Origin: Cryobacterium sp. Y82
GTDB lineage: Bacteria > Actinomycetota > Actinomycetes > Actinomycetales > Microbacteriaceae
Length of the DNA stretch: 46,374 nucleotides
Assembly (NCBI RefSeq): GCF_002929495.1
Contig: NZ_PJJJ01000025.1
Coordinates: 1 to 46,374 of the forward strand
Direction of reading: 5' to 3'
In this document: positions 15,777 through 24,268 of the stretch, one piece after another
How the letters are laid out: each line of letters starts with the position of its first letter
Position numbering within the stretch: the stretch's first letter is position 1
Notes under the pieces: generated by a model
What the model was told of the DNA's origin: nothing
Database searches by the model: none
The model's input: the letters and a program-made list of their open reading frames with translations, nothing else
Program-made: the position numbers and the translations under genes

Positions 15777-16211
15777 ATGAGCAACGAACTTGGTAAACTC
15801 GTAGACCGAGGAGATATCGACGGCGCCCTCCTTGCAGCGAGAGGGCTAACCCCTGAAAGAGTCCGGGAACTCCTCTTCAGCGGCGACGGTTTCATGACGA
15901 ATTCAGCACCCTACGGAGAATTCATCTCTCGCTGGTACACCTCACTGACGAGCGCGTACTTACGTGCTGAAGCCGCTGACTGGTTCGCCCAGGCGTACCT
16001 CACGGAAATCGCCGACGTTCCGGGCGCTGAGCAGACGGGTGCTGCGATGTCCACCGAGTCTAAGAAGGGCGTCATAAGGTATTTGGCGGAATCTATCGGC
16101 GGAAGGGACGTCGAAGACTGGGCTACGAGCCCGGAACGTACTATCACTCAGCAGCAACTGGGCGGCTGGAAGGCAGTAGTCCAGCAACTTCGGGAGATAA
16201 CGCTTCCCTAA
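15777..16211 (+). CDS. Hypothetical protein, 144 residues
   Basis: A soluble acidic protein without signal peptide or membrane segment. It begins MSNELGKLVDRGDIDGALLA with a helical repeat-like feel, and contains GFMTNSAPYGEFISRWYTSL and later RYLAESIGGRDVEDWA. The codon use is native-like, and the frame is open over its full length, so it is likely real. No family was recognised. An alternative ATG lies 9 bp upstream. It stands alone between IS and plasmid-type remnants. Confidence 0.55.
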   Translation: MSNELGKLVDRGDIDGALLAARGLTPERVRELLFSGDGFMTNSAPYGEFISRWYTSLTSAYLRAEAADWFAQAYLTEIADVPGAEQTGAAMSTESKKGVIRYLAESIGGRDVEDWATSPERTITQQQLGGWKAVVQQLREITLP

Positions 16212-16552
16212 GGTGTTCGTCCCGTGGCCCCCGGGTACTGAGGGCTCAACGCTGCCTGGCCTTCCCAGCTGCACGACCTGACCCTGCCACCGCATCGTCT
16301 CGCAAGCCGGAGGCCGGATGCTTCACCAATGCCCTGGCCAGTACAACTAGGCTGCCGCCCGACTCCTGCCGCCGGCTATCCGAATCAAGTCCGGCGCTCG
16401 GCCCCTTCGGCTTACGGTCGGGAAGCGCAGCTGGTTGTGCACCGAACATCCGGGGGGATGACTCGCAGAATTCCGACTGAAACAAGCACGTCCACGCTCG
16501 CTCACCTCGATCAAACTGACAGACGCCCCATTTGCGGCGGGGCTACTGCCCA
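16212..16552. other. Non-coding stretch, nothing recognised
   Basis: No convincing gene, repeat or hairpin was found; open frames on both strands lack coding character. It is probably decayed mobile-element DNA. Confidence 0.4.
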
Positions 16553-16771
16553 GTGAAGGTCTGGGACGGGATACCAACCCTGTACTCCACCCCGCGGCGC
16601 GAAACGCTCAGCTACGTCAGCATCGTCTTCTAACTCGCCGCGACGACTCTCCTGTGGAATGCGTCCGCTTTCTGGCCCTGGAGCATCCTCACCGCGGGCT
16701 GCCTCGTCGCCCTCACCATTGCTGGCGCCCAGCTCTCCAAACGCGACACCCGCGCCAAGGCCCGGCCATAA
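16553..16771 (+). pseudogene. Small membrane-protein gene with internal stop
   Basis: Starting at a GTG, the frame reads KVWDGIPTLYSTPRRETLSY, then VSIVF, meets a TAA (16631-16633), and continues in the same frame as LAATTLLWNASAFWPWSIL, TAGCLVALTIAGAQL and SKRDTRAKARP before the final stop. Read through, this is a coherent ~72-residue protein with two hydrophobic segments and a basic tail, of the sort found in conjugative-element gene sets. One point mutation would explain the stop. No family was identified, and the call rests on hydrophobic pattern alone. Confidence 0.4.
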
Positions 16772-16828
16772 CCCGCAAAAAACCCCACCGAGCAGCACCA
16801 CGGACCAGAACACGCGTCCGTGGAACTG

Positions 16829-17670
16829 TTACGCCGCCTCACCCAGGTACTGCCACCGGTTCTCCGGGTTGAGCAACCCCGCACCCACCAGCTCGAGCGC
16901 GGAACGATGATCAGCAAGGTGGGTGCTGGCTCGCGGATACCGCGGCCAGACCCGCTCACCCGGCGTGCTCGCCTCAAATAACGGACGGCTCGACACATGC
17001 GGGCGCCGCGGCCGAGACCCGGGCGCGGACATCATCGTGGTCAGTTCCGCTTGCCACCACGCCCACACCTCCCGCTCGATCCGATACCGCTCCGCCCTGG
17101 CCAGCAGTGTTCCAAGCACGTTGATCTGCAGGGCCGCCTGGTTCCGGAGATCCCGCTTCGACCTCGCCCAACCATTCCGGTGCACAACCAGGAGCTTGTG
17201 ACGGCGGAGACGGCTCAGGATCGTGGCGGCGTGCCGGGCGGTGACACCCAGGAGGCGAGCGGCGGTGTCAATGGTGAGGGACGGGTGCTGGCGCAGGAGG
17301 GCGTAGAGCTTGCCGGCGAGGTGTCCGAGGCCGCGGCGGGTGAAGAGGTCGTGGCGTTGGTCGGTGAGTTGTTCCTCGAGCAGGGCGATGAGATGGGTAC
17401 GGGTAGAACAGAGCTCAGCTGCAGAACATCCCAGCGACAGGGCATTAGCGTCAACCCCCCGCCGCCTGGGTCGGATACACGCCCAGCGACACCAGGTTCG
17501 TGGTGCCGTTGGACATGCTCAGCTCCATCCAGGGATAGTGCACTTCTGGGGTGATACCCATTCGGACGGCGGCGCCGTCCCCGGGCGCGCTTCGCATCCA
17601 TCGCCTTGGGGCTCCGCCCGCGGAGCTTGCCGGTGCGCGGCGGTATCGGATCGTATGGTTCTGATACCAC
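16829..17670 (-). pseudogene. Plasmid/ICE-type winged-helix protein, frameshifted
   Basis: Reading leftward, three frames join into one protein. RTGKLRGRSPKAMDAKRARG is followed by EVHYPWMELSMSNGTTNLVS and LGVYPTQAAG. A shift in a G-run at about 17449-17458 then leads to VDANALSLGCSAAELCSTRT, LIALLEEQLTDQRHDLFTRR and a helix-turn-helix part, LTIDTAARLLGVTARHAATI and LSRLRRHKLLVVHRNG. The end is LVGAGLLNPENRWQYLGEAA. Such proteins accompany replication or relaxation genes on actinobacterial plasmids and ICEs. At least two frameshifts are needed, so it is inactive. Together with the neighbouring remnants it points to a decayed integrative element. Confidence 0.6.
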
Positions 17671-17674
17671 TGAT

Positions 17675-18019
17675 TCAATCTCGAGAAACGAATCGGTGCC
17701 CCACTAATTGGTAGCCAAGCGATCCGGGCTCCGACATGTCCCACGCGGCTTCCTGAAGTAACACAGAGAAGAGCGAGAAGGCTCTCCTTCGAAGAGAACC
17801 CGGACTAGGGTCGTCAGCCGCCGATTCAAGTAGCACTTCGTAGTACGACTGAAACTCGCGCTGAGTGATCAGAACATTCGCAGCAGGGCCGGGTTCTGCT
17901 GCCTCCACCATGACAGTCTCTGCAGCCCGGTCAGTGCTGAGGATGGGCGGGTCGAACCCCTCGAGATACGCGAAGAGTTCGTCGAGTAAGGCCGATGCTT
18001 CGTCGACTCGCTTAGACAT
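17675..18019 (-). CDS. Small acidic cytosolic protein
   Basis: A 114-residue protein starting MSKRVDEASALLDELFAYLE, with a preserved GGTGGAGGAC ribosome site a few bases before the ATG. It is acidic, has no signal peptide, and contains LITQREFQSYYEVLLESAAD and SLFSVLLQEAAWDMSEPGSL. Its start is only 11 bp after the stop of the secreted protein gene upstream, so the two were one operon. A small acidic cytosolic partner of a secreted protein fits an immunity or chaperone role, but no family was recognised. A longer start at 18217 is rejected because it would read through the neighbour's coding region. Confidence 0.6.
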   Translation of the reverse strand: MSKRVDEASALLDELFAYLEGFDPPILSTDRAAETVMVEAAEPGPAANVLITQREFQSYYEVLLESAADDPSPGSLRRRAFSLFSVLLQEAAWDMSEPGSLGYQLVGHRFVSRD

Positions 18020-18030
18020 AGTCCTCCACC

Positions 18031-18788
18031 TTAGGTGCGGCTGATGTAGGAAGTCACGATCACCCAATCGCTCGTTCGCACAGACACACGATTCTGGTAG
18101 GTCTTTTGCAGGGCGCCGTTGTTCCAGATCTGAATGGGGGCCGTGTAGAGATAGGTGTTGTTGGAGGATTGCTTGGTTGCGCTCGACGGGGATCCGAGGG
18201 TCTGCCCTACGCACCATTTTGCGAAGGTGTCCCAGCTCTTTCCAGAGGGAGCACTAATCTTGCCGTAGCCAGCTTTGTGCCCGGTGGTGATGTGTCGCCA
18301 GCCCCACGATGAATTACCACATCGAAGCTCTGCGATTCCTCTCGGAGCTCCTCCTTTGCAGTCCGTTTGAAAGCCTGCAAACTCCGGTTAGCATCGTGGC
18401 CGCTGCATCCGGGAGCCTCAAATTTCGGACGGACCATGCTGGCCCGCTGAACGGCAAATCCACCCCGCTTTCCGAATCCAGCAGACACCACGTCACCAGA
18501 CACCACGTCACCAGACACCGCGTCGACGCCTGCTTCTTCAAAGATCTCGATGTATTCATCCAGCGTGGCTACTGGCTCCAAGTCGGAAGAGAAGACCTCA
18601 TCACCCACGACGTAAACGGTCCCTACAAGCTCTTCTGCTATCTCTGCGTATTCAAGCGGCGCTGTATCTTCGTACGGTCCAGGACCCTCCTCCGCAAACG
18701 CCGGAGCATCGCCGGCCAAGACGAGGACCAAAGCAGCGGTTACCGCCATTCCGAATCTGGGCGCGCGCCGATCAATTGCAGTTTTCAC
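18031..18788 (-). pseudogene. Secreted protein of unknown function, frameshifted
   Basis: It starts at a GTG (18788) behind a GGGGGAAA ribosome site. The signal peptide reads VKTAIDRRAPRFGMAVTAAL, then VLVLAGDAPAFAEEG with likely cleavage after AFA. The acidic middle (EYAEIAEELVGTVYVVGDEV) contains a five-residue tandem repeat, VSGDV. The native C-terminus lies in another frame: NSSWGWRHITTGHKAGYGK, ISAPSGKSWDTFAKWCVGQT and SVRTSDWVIVTSYISRT, ending at a TAA at 18031-18033. One frame change between about 18305 and 18380 joins the parts; otherwise the frame runs on into a meaningless tail over the next gene. The two-cysteine C-terminal domain could be an adhesin or toxin-like module; this is speculative. 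Confidence 0.6.
18483..18514. repeat. 15-bp tandem repeat inside the secreted-protein gene
   Basis: A 15-bp unit (GACACCACGTCACCA on the + strand) occurs just over twice, with a third divergent unit, encoding VSGDV repeats. Slippage here would change the protein by five residues without a frameshift. Confidence 0.7.
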
Positions 18789-18801
18789 ATTTCCCCCGTG
18801 T

Positions 18802-19113
18802 TTATGCGGTTTCGACGAGGTCATCGACGAAAGCCGAGACCAGCGCCGCCGAGTTGTTCGAGCCGGCACTGGTGGCGAGCAGGTAGAGCGTGCCGTTGCG
18901 GTCGCCACCCTCCCTAAGCTCGGCGCAGGTGTCGACGTCGTTTTCGGATACGCCAAGGACGTCCGAGTGGGAGTGGTGATGTCCGCATCGCCCAAGGCAG
19001 GCGAAGCGCACCACATCAGGTGTGCGGCCCGAGACCAGGAGTTCGGCTCGCGCTCGGTATGGTGTGTCGAATGGGTGAGTTTGGGGCCGAACAGAGGCAC
19101 TTGATGCGCGCAC
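18802..19113 (-). CDS. Possible hypothetical protein or fragment
   Basis: The last ~45 residues look protein-like (GDRNGTLYLLATSAGSNNSA followed by ALVSAFVDDLVETA), and the stop lies 13 bp before the secreted-protein start, as in an operon. The N-terminal half (cysteine- and histidine-rich, CGHHHSHSDVLGV) has no family resemblance, and the start at 19113 is uncertain. It may be the 3' remainder of a larger gene cut at the island edge. Low confidence. Confidence 0.3.
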   Translation of the reverse strand: MRASSASVRPQTHPFDTPYRARAELLVSGRTPDVVRFACLGRCGHHHSHSDVLGVSENDVDTCAELREGGDRNGTLYLLATSAGSNNSAALVSAFVDDLVETA

Positions 19114-19286
19114 GTTTATTCAACGTTTATTGCGTCGAGACCAGCCGAGATGGGCCGAGGTAATGCGATAGTATTGGCACGGATATTGTGGGGAACGCCT
19201 GATCAGATCGAGATCAGACGAGATCAGTCTAGGTTTCGCAATGAGGGTCGCTCAGCCAAGACTGGGTCCGCTGCAATCCGATTGTC

Positions 19287-19314
19287 GGAGGTTCGATTCT
19301 TGCCGGGGGCACCA
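19287..19314 (+). other. tRNA 3'-end-like sequence, probable attachment-site scar
   Basis: GGAGG, then TTCGATT, CTTGC, CGGGGGC and ACCA reproduce the T-arm, acceptor 3' strand, discriminator A and CCA of an actinobacterial tRNA, closest by eye to tRNA-Arg. A GCTCAG D-arm-like hexamer lies upstream, but the matching 5' acceptor strand (GCCCCCG) and a regular anticodon arm are missing, so this is not a tRNA gene. Integrative elements that use tRNA genes leave exactly such 3'-end duplicates. It separates the accessory DNA on its left from compact genes on its right. Confidence 0.55.
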
Positions 19315-19487
19315 GAGACGAAATCCTCTCAGACGCTGTCCGGCGCCCTCAAAAACATCCTCGAGCTCTTTTCCGCTCGATCAAGCCGGCGGACTGCACC
19401 CTGTCAGTTATGAAGGAGCGCTGCGTCAATTTCACTTTGCTCGAGGCCACCTGGGACATGGGGCCGTGGGACAGACAGGAAGATCTA

Positions 19488-20168
19488 ATGGATTTCAAAC
19501 AGAAAATCGGCGCCACCGCTATCGGTGCCTGCGCGGTACTCGCTATCGCAGCGTTCGCCCTGTGGCCACGTGGGGAGGCCGAGGGAGTCGCCAAGGAACT
19601 GGCGAAATCCTCCGCGACAGCGACTAGTGCAGCCAACACTGCAGACGCTGCTGCGACCAGCGATGGTGAAACTGTTGCGTCAACCGAGTCGACACCGATG
19701 TCTGGCGGCGAAAGCGCGGGCGAAAGCGCAGGCGAAACCGACGAAAATTCTGTTGATTCCATCTACACCGGACCGACCGGGGATATGAGAGCGCATTACA
19801 CGGCTGCAGGGGCTGCTGTGCTCGCCTACACGACCGTCACCCCTGACGAGACCGTTGAAGCGCGATCCGCCCGACTTGCACAGCACTTCGCACCGGGTTC
19901 CGAGCTCTTGACCAATGAGCCAGATCTCGTCAACCCGCGCGGCTTCAACAATATGACAACGACGATTGTCACCCGTGGGATTCCCATGGCCGGATTTGAC
20001 TCCGAGGCCGGCGGTGTCTACACGATAAAGGTGCTGCTTGACTACACGGCAACCTATGTGCAATCCGGTCGGCCTATGGAGGTCCTGGCGACTGGTGTGT
20101 GGTTCGTGACGATGAGCACAACATTCGATGGCCTGGTGCTCAGCATTGAAGAGCCAGACGGCCGTTAG
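19488..20168 (+). CDS. Membrane-anchored hypothetical protein
   Basis: A 226-residue protein. A short cytoplasmic start, MDFKQKIG, is followed by a membrane anchor or signal at about 8-27 (ATAIGACAVLAIAAFALWP), an Ala/Ser/Glu-rich linker with SAGESAGE repeats at about 40-85, and an outer domain with MRAHYTAAGAAVLAYTTVTP and YTIKVLLDYTATYVQSGRP. An AGGA site precedes the ATG at 19488, so longer starts are rejected. No family was recognised; the outer domain looks like the NTF2-like folds common in such anchors. It is the first gene to the right of the island boundary. Confidence 0.7.
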   Translation: MDFKQKIGATAIGACAVLAIAAFALWPRGEAEGVAKELAKSSATATSAANTADAAATSDGETVASTESTPMSGGESAGESAGETDENSVDSIYTGPTGDMRAHYTAAGAAVLAYTTVTPDETVEARSARLAQHFAPGSELLTNEPDLVNPRGFNNMTTTIVTRGIPMAGFDSEAGGVYTIKVLLDYTATYVQSGRPMEVLATGVWFVTMSTTFDGLVLSIEEPDGR

Positions 20169-20232
20169 CACCTGTTTCGCTGCATGTTCGTGAGCAAACG
20201 CGTGACAATCGGGTCCGAACGAACGCTCCGGC

Positions 20233-21210
20233 CTACTCGACGATGCCGAGGCCCTGGTCCGTATACAGCTGGAACACCGAACTCGAGCCGATGATCTGCT
20301 CGTTGCTTTCCAGACCGAAACCCAGAAGGGTCTTCCCGGTCATGATGAGTGACGAGTTATCCGCTTCATCGAAGAGTTCCGGATTGGAAGCCCGCAGAGC
20401 ATCCTCGATCTGGTTCGCGTCGGCCGCGAGCACCAGCGCGACGATCTGGGCATCCGTCGCAACAAACGTGCTCGTTGTGCTGAAGCTGAACACCAGGTTC
20501 GGCTCGCCTCCGTCGGGCTCTTCGCCGTGGACGCGATCAAGTCGCACGACTGCGCTCGACGCGCGTGCGCCTCCGTCGCGGGCCAGTGGCGACGGCAGAA
20601 TGTCGGTGACGATGATGCCAGAGGTTTCCGACATGCCTAATGTGGCGGCATCTTTGTCGATCGCCTTCTGGTAAACCGGTTGCCACTTCGTGCTCATGTA
20701 GTCGGAATTCGCCGCAAACCACTCGGCCGGGGCAATGCTGTAGTTGTCCAGCCGGCTGCTGTCCAATACCTCTTCGGTGAGAATGCGCAGGGCAACCGGC
20801 AGGGCCTCCGCGGCGTCGTTCTCGGTGAACCCGAATTCGTTCAAAGTCTCGACATCAGTCTTGGCGGAATCGTAGATGGCCGCCTCGGACTCGGGGCCGA
20901 TAGTCGTGTGGCAATACGTGCCGAACTCGTCGGTCACGTCCTGAAGGCCGACCACGTCGCCGTAGTCCACGGCGAACTCGGAACTGCACCCTGTCGGTGC
21001 GACCGTCGGTGCGGCGGTCCGCTCAGCAGTCGCGGCATCCGCTTCGTCGTTCGTGACCGCGGAGGCGCACCCGCCGAGTCCGCCCAGTAGAACAACGGCC
21101 ACACCTATAGCCAAGGCAGAACGGCTGATGCCGCGAACCGTCCTGTTTGTCAATCGTGCTGTCAGCGAGCGCGCACGCGCGCTGTCCCAATTGTTGACAA
21201 TCATTGTCAT
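20233..21210 (-). CDS. Predicted lipoprotein
   Basis: A 325-residue exported protein. The signal sequence has a basic start (RTVRGISRSAL) and a hydrophobic core with a lipobox, LGGLGGCAS, so the Cys would be lipidated and the protein held on the outer face of the membrane. Two later cysteines (TGCSSEF and GTYCHTT) may pair. The body contains DYGDVVGLQDVTDEFGTYC and LIMTGKTLLGFGLESNEQ. A GGGGGGAC ribosome site favours the ATG at 21210. No domain was recognised. It is divergent from nadE. Confidence 0.75.
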   Translation of the reverse strand: MTMIVNNWDSARARSLTARLTNRTVRGISRSALAIGVAVVLLGGLGGCASAVTNDEADAATAERTAAPTVAPTGCSSEFAVDYGDVVGLQDVTDEFGTYCHTTIGPESEAAIYDSAKTDVETLNEFGFTENDAAEALPVALRILTEEVLDSSRLDNYSIAPAEWFAANSDYMSTKWQPVYQKAIDKDAATLGMSETSGIIVTDILPSPLARDGGARASSAVVRLDRVHGEEPDGGEPNLVFSFSTTSTFVATDAQIVALVLAADANQIEDALRASNPELFDEADNSSLIMTGKTLLGFGLESNEQIIGSSSVFQLYTDQGLGIVE

Positions 21211-21331
21211 GTCCCCCCGAGCGGCGTTTGTCTTACCGTACGGCAAATCTTCACGACTTTTCGCCGGCACCTTGTGAGATGATTTCGCAGGAAGCGCGGC
21301 GCGGATTTTCGAGGATTGCTACATTCAACGT

Positions 21332-22153
21332 ATGCGAGAACTTCAGGCGCGGATCATCGCGGAACTTAACGTCTCACCCACTATCGACCCGTCCGCCGAA
21401 GTGCGCCGCCGGGTGAAATTCCTAAAGGAGTATCTGAAGCGCACCGGAGCCCAGGGCTTCGTGCTCGGCATCAGCGGCGGCCAGGACTCCACCCTCGCCG
21501 GCCGCCTCTGCGCCCTGGCGGTAGGCGAACTGACCGAGGAAGGGCATCCGGCCACCTTCGTGGCCGTGCGCCTGCCGTACGCGGTGCAGCGCGACGAAGC
21601 GGATGCTCAACTCGCCCTGGAATTTATCCGTGCACAATCGCAGGCCACCTTCAACATCGAACCCGCTGTCGACGGGTTCGAGAGCGAGTTTTTAGCGAGC
21701 CTCGACGTGGCTATGACGGACTTCACCAAGGGGAACGTCAAGGCGCGCTCACGCATGATCGCCCAGTATGCGGTAGCCGGCCAGCTCGGTCTGCTCGTGG
21801 TCGGCACCGACCATGCCGCCGAGGCCGTGACCGGATTCTTCACCAAGTACGGCGACGGCGGCACCGACGTTCTGCCCTTGACCGGGCTGACCAAGCGCCA
21901 GGGCCGCGCCCTGCTGTTGGAACTGGGAGCTCCCGAACAGCTCTATTTGAAGGAACCCACCGCCGACCTGCTCGACCACACTCCTGGCCAAACCGATGAG
22001 GCTAACCTCGGTCTGCAGTACGAGCACATCGACGACTTCCTCGAGGGCCAGTCGGTCGAAGACGAAGTGGCCGAGGCCATCGAAACGCGCTATCTCAACA
22101 CCGAGCACAAGCGGCGCGTACCTGCGTCACTGTTCGACACGTGGTGGCACTGA
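21332..22153 (+). CDS. nadE: NAD synthetase, ammonia-dependent type
   Basis: A 273-residue enzyme that amidates nicotinic acid adenine dinucleotide to NAD using ATP and ammonia, the last step of NAD synthesis. The P-loop-like PPase motif SGGQDST is at residues 48-54. The substrate site [19 protein letters not shown] and the late [17 protein letters not shown] loop are intact. There is no glutaminase domain, so it matches the short NadE type (E. coli enzyme 275 residues) rather than the long mycobacterial form. It is monocistronic and ends at a double hairpin facing a convergent membrane-protein gene. Confidence 0.96.
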   Translation: MRELQARIIAELNVSPTIDPSAEVRRRVKFLKEYLKRTGAQGFVLGISGGQDSTLAGRLCALAVGELTEEGHPATFVAVRLPYAVQRDEADAQLALEFIRAQSQATFNIEPAVDGFESEFLASLDVAMTDFTKGNVKARSRMIAQYAVAGQLGLLVVGTDHAAEAVTGFFTKYGDGGTDVLPLTGLTKRQGRALLLELGAPEQLYLKEPTADLLDHTPGQTDEANLGLQYEHIDDFLEGQSVEDEVAEAIETRYLNTEHKRRVPASLFDTWWH

Positions 22154-22182
22154 TTCCCGACGCGGTAAACACAGCATGAGCC

Positions 22183-22228
22183 GGTCAGCGCTGAGAAAGC
22201 GCCGACCAACTCTCCGATTGTCGGAGAG
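22183..22228. terminator. Double hairpin between convergent genes
   Basis: Two hairpins follow each other: GGTCAGCGCT/AGCGCCGACC (22183-22207, one mismatch, loop GAGAA) and CTCTCCGA/TCGGAGAG (22210-22228, loop TTG). They lie between the stops of nadE and the leftward membrane protein. No T-run is present, as is usual in high-GC actinobacteria. Confidence 0.6.
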
Positions 22229-22233
22229 AGCGA

Positions 22234-22992
22234 CTACAGGGTCGGGGCCGCCGACGAACGCGTGAGCGGGTCGGTGCCGCGCACCTCGAGCTTATTCACG
22301 TCATCCAAAAGGCGCTGGGTCTCGGTCGAAGCATCCGAAGCCGTCGACGCAGATGCGGCAGTGCGGTTGACGACCGCCGGCGTGAGCGGCGCGGCCCGCG
22401 CCGGAGAGAGGGCCGAATCGGTTGCGTTGTACTGGTCGTGATGTTGCTGGGCCACCCACGCTTCCTGCTCCGCGAGCAGGCTTTTTTCGGTGGAGGAGTT
22501 CTGGGACTTCCATCGGTCAAGATCGCCCTGAAAAATCTTGCGTGCGCGGGCGGGCTTGTTCTGCCACTCGACCAGTCGGTCACGAAACTCCACCAGTGCC
22601 GGTTCCAGCTGGTACCCGAACGTAGCGGAGGTGCGCTTGAGTTCGTACAGTTCGTGCGCCGCCCACGTCGCGGCGATTCCCGATCCGCGAATCGGAAGCA
22701 GCCGCACCTGAATATCGGCTTGGCCGACCGCCCGATCGCTCATGACCTGTCCCTGCGGGGTGAGGGAATTCCACACGGATGCCTCGGTGGCGGCATCGAC
22801 GAGGGTCGCGATAGCGGCCACTTTGATCTCGCGATCGCGCTGGGCAATGAGCCGTTTGATGGCCCCGTGCGAGATCAACGCGGCCAGCAAGCTGGCAATG
22901 ACGATCGCGCCGATGAACACGACCGCGGTGAAAATCATCGGTCGAGTGCTGACGTCGGTAAACCAGGTTACGAAGTTATTCCACCATTCCAT
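22234..22992 (-). CDS. Membrane-anchored hypothetical protein
   Basis: A 252-residue protein with one N-terminal membrane helix at about 20-41 (IFTAVVFIGAIVIASLLAAL). A helical cytoplasmic domain then contains IAQRDREIKVAAIATLVDAA and WAAHELYELKRTSATFGYQL, with a polar Ala/Ser/Thr-rich tail (about 195-252). The middle is likely coiled and rich in charged residues. No domain was recognised. Nothing links it functionally to the neighbours; it converges on nadE. Confidence 0.7.
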   Translation of the reverse strand: MEWWNNFVTWFTDVSTRPMIFTAVVFIGAIVIASLLAALISHGAIKRLIAQRDREIKVAAIATLVDAATEASVWNSLTPQGQVMSDRAVGQADIQVRLLPIRGSGIAATWAAHELYELKRTSATFGYQLEPALVEFRDRLVEWQNKPARARKIFQGDLDRWKSQNSSTEKSLLAEQEAWVAQQHHDQYNATDSALSPARAAPLTPAVVNRTAASASTASDASTETQRLLDDVNKLEVRGTDPLTRSSAAPTL

Positions 22993-23091
22993 GTGCAGGA
23001 TTTTATCCGTGCTGAACCCGGTTCTTTGGGATCAGACGCGGCGTGCCCTCAGTCAAGTGCGCTACCGCCCAGTGCACTTGCCGGTGCGGCA

Positions 23092-23382
23092 CTAGCGAAA
23101 GCAGTCCACCGCATCGGCGACCCGACAGAACTCGCCGAGGTCTCGGGTGCGGGTCGCGAAGACGATTCGCCGGGCGCTGTATCGGTCGCCGTCGACGCCG
23201 ACGTGGTGTTCGATATACCCGATGACAGCGCCAGCTGGGTCCACGATACGCCACAGCCCTTCGCGCACGAGGATGAAGCTGCGGCCACGCACCACGGGAA
23301 AGGACGGTGTGGGACGTGCCAGTTCGGGGCGTGCTGTGCTGGGCATTGCTGCGCGAAGAATCGGTGCGATGAGAGTGGTCAT
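23092..23382 (-). CDS. Small conserved hypothetical protein
   Basis: A 96-residue soluble protein from an ATG with a strong GGAGGAG ribosome site. It begins MTTLIAPILRAAMPS, and its core is VRGRSFILVREGLWRIVDPA, then GAVIGYIEHHVGVDGDRYSA, ending LGEFCRVADAVDCFR. The beta-rich core with paired cysteines near the end looks like a small fold seen across Microbacteriaceae, but no function was recognised. The longer frame to 23541 has non-coding character and is rejected. It is divergent from msrA. Confidence 0.65.
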   Translation of the reverse strand: MTTLIAPILRAAMPSTARPELARPTPSFPVVRGRSFILVREGLWRIVDPAGAVIGYIEHHVGVDGDRYSARRIVFATRTRDLGEFCRVADAVDCFR

Positions 23383-23535
23383 TCGTGCTCCTCCATAAAA
23401 GTTCAGCAGTATCCGCGCCGGCCCCGGTCTCTTTTTTAGATTAGGGGTGACCACCGACATCCGCTTTGGGCGAACAGAGGGCGTGAGCGCCACGTCGACC
23501 GGAGGCTGCAGCGAGCGAGGAGTTAGACTTGTCAG

Positions 23536-24060
23536 GTGCAAACTTTTGTGATCGCAGGTGGATGTTTTTGGTGTCTCGATGCTGTGTATCGGGTCTTACG
23601 CGGAGTGAGCGAAGTCGTGTCGGGGTACACCGGCGGTACGACCGCCAACCCGAGCTACGAAGCGGTCTGCACCGGTCATACCGGTCACGCCGAAGCTGTC
23701 GCGGTGACTTTCGATCCCGATGTCATTCCAGCCAGCGTGATTCTCGACGTATTTTTCACCCTGCACGACCCCACCCAGCTCAATCGGCAGGGTAACGATG
23801 TGGGTACCCAGTACCGGTCGGCAATGTTCTACACCGACGATGCGCAGAAGCAGCTGTTCGAGACGGCCCGCGAGCGGGCAAGTGAATGGTGGGGCGCCGG
23901 CATCACGACCATGATCGAGCAGCTCGGCGACTACCACGAGGCCGAGGACTACCACCAGGACTTCTTCAACAAGAATCCCGGTCAGGGTTATTGCATGGCG
24001 GTTGCCGTGCCCAAGGTCAACAAGATTCGCAAGTCGTACTCGCAGTACCTGGTCGGTTAG
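23536..24060 (+). CDS. msrA: Peptide-methionine (S)-S-oxide reductase MsrA
   Basis: A 174-residue repair enzyme that reduces methionine-S-sulfoxide in proteins, protecting against oxidation. The catalytic motif is GGCFWCLDAVY with Cys10, plus a second Cys13 in the unusual CFWC form. Further family marks are VVSGYTGGTTANPSYEAVC, VFFTLHDPTQLNRQGNDVGT and YHEAEDYHQDFF. A late Cys in GQGYCMAVAVPK can act as resolving cysteine. The start is GTG at 23536, with no room for an earlier one matching the family. It ends just before the ssb leader. Confidence 0.95.
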   Translation: MQTFVIAGGCFWCLDAVYRVLRGVSEVVSGYTGGTTANPSYEAVCTGHTGHAEAVAVTFDPDVIPASVILDVFFTLHDPTQLNRQGNDVGTQYRSAMFYTDDAQKQLFETARERASEWWGAGITTMIEQLGDYHEAEDYHQDFFNKNPGQGYCMAVAVPKVNKIRKSYSQYLVG

Positions 24061-24124
24061 CTCCTCCTCCACAGCCATTCGGCTGCGTCATTCTCCCCTG
24101 ATCGCCAACGGCTTGCGCCACGGC

Positions 24125-24201
24125 GTCGTTCCGGGCAGCACACTCGCAGTGTGCGACCCGGGAACGACAAAGAATGGCACGAGTTGCCGTTCCCGGGTCG
24201 C
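24125..24201 (+). promoter_or_regulatory. Two mutually exclusive hairpins in the msrA-ssb gap
   Basis: Arm A (24125-24135, GTCGTTCCGGG) can pair with arm B (24157-24168, CCCGGGAACGAC), enclosing an inner perfect stem GCACACT-CGC-AGTGTGC (24138-24154). Arm B (24153-24166, GCGACCCGGGAACG) is also perfectly complementary over 14 bases to arm C (24188-24201, CGTTCCCGGGTCGC), whose loop holds a small GGCA/TGCC stem. The A:B and B:C folds cannot coexist. The structure lies 68 bp upstream of the ssb start and could act as attenuator, terminator for msrA, or protein-binding leader. The pairing is visible; the role is inferred. Confidence 0.6.
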
Positions 24202-24268
24202 GTGCGCCGGGTGTTCGCTCGGCGGCTGACGCGTGCGTGTTCACGCGAAGACCGTGCCGGGAGAAACT

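Noticed and set aside
18309..18917. A 202-residue rightward open frame
   Set aside because: It is antisense to the secreted-protein gene, which has a signal peptide, a ribosome site and operon spacing in its favour.
19239..19314. A complete tRNA gene
   Set aside because: The 5' acceptor strand that should pair with CGGGGGC is missing and the anticodon arm does not fold. Only the 3' part is tRNA-like.
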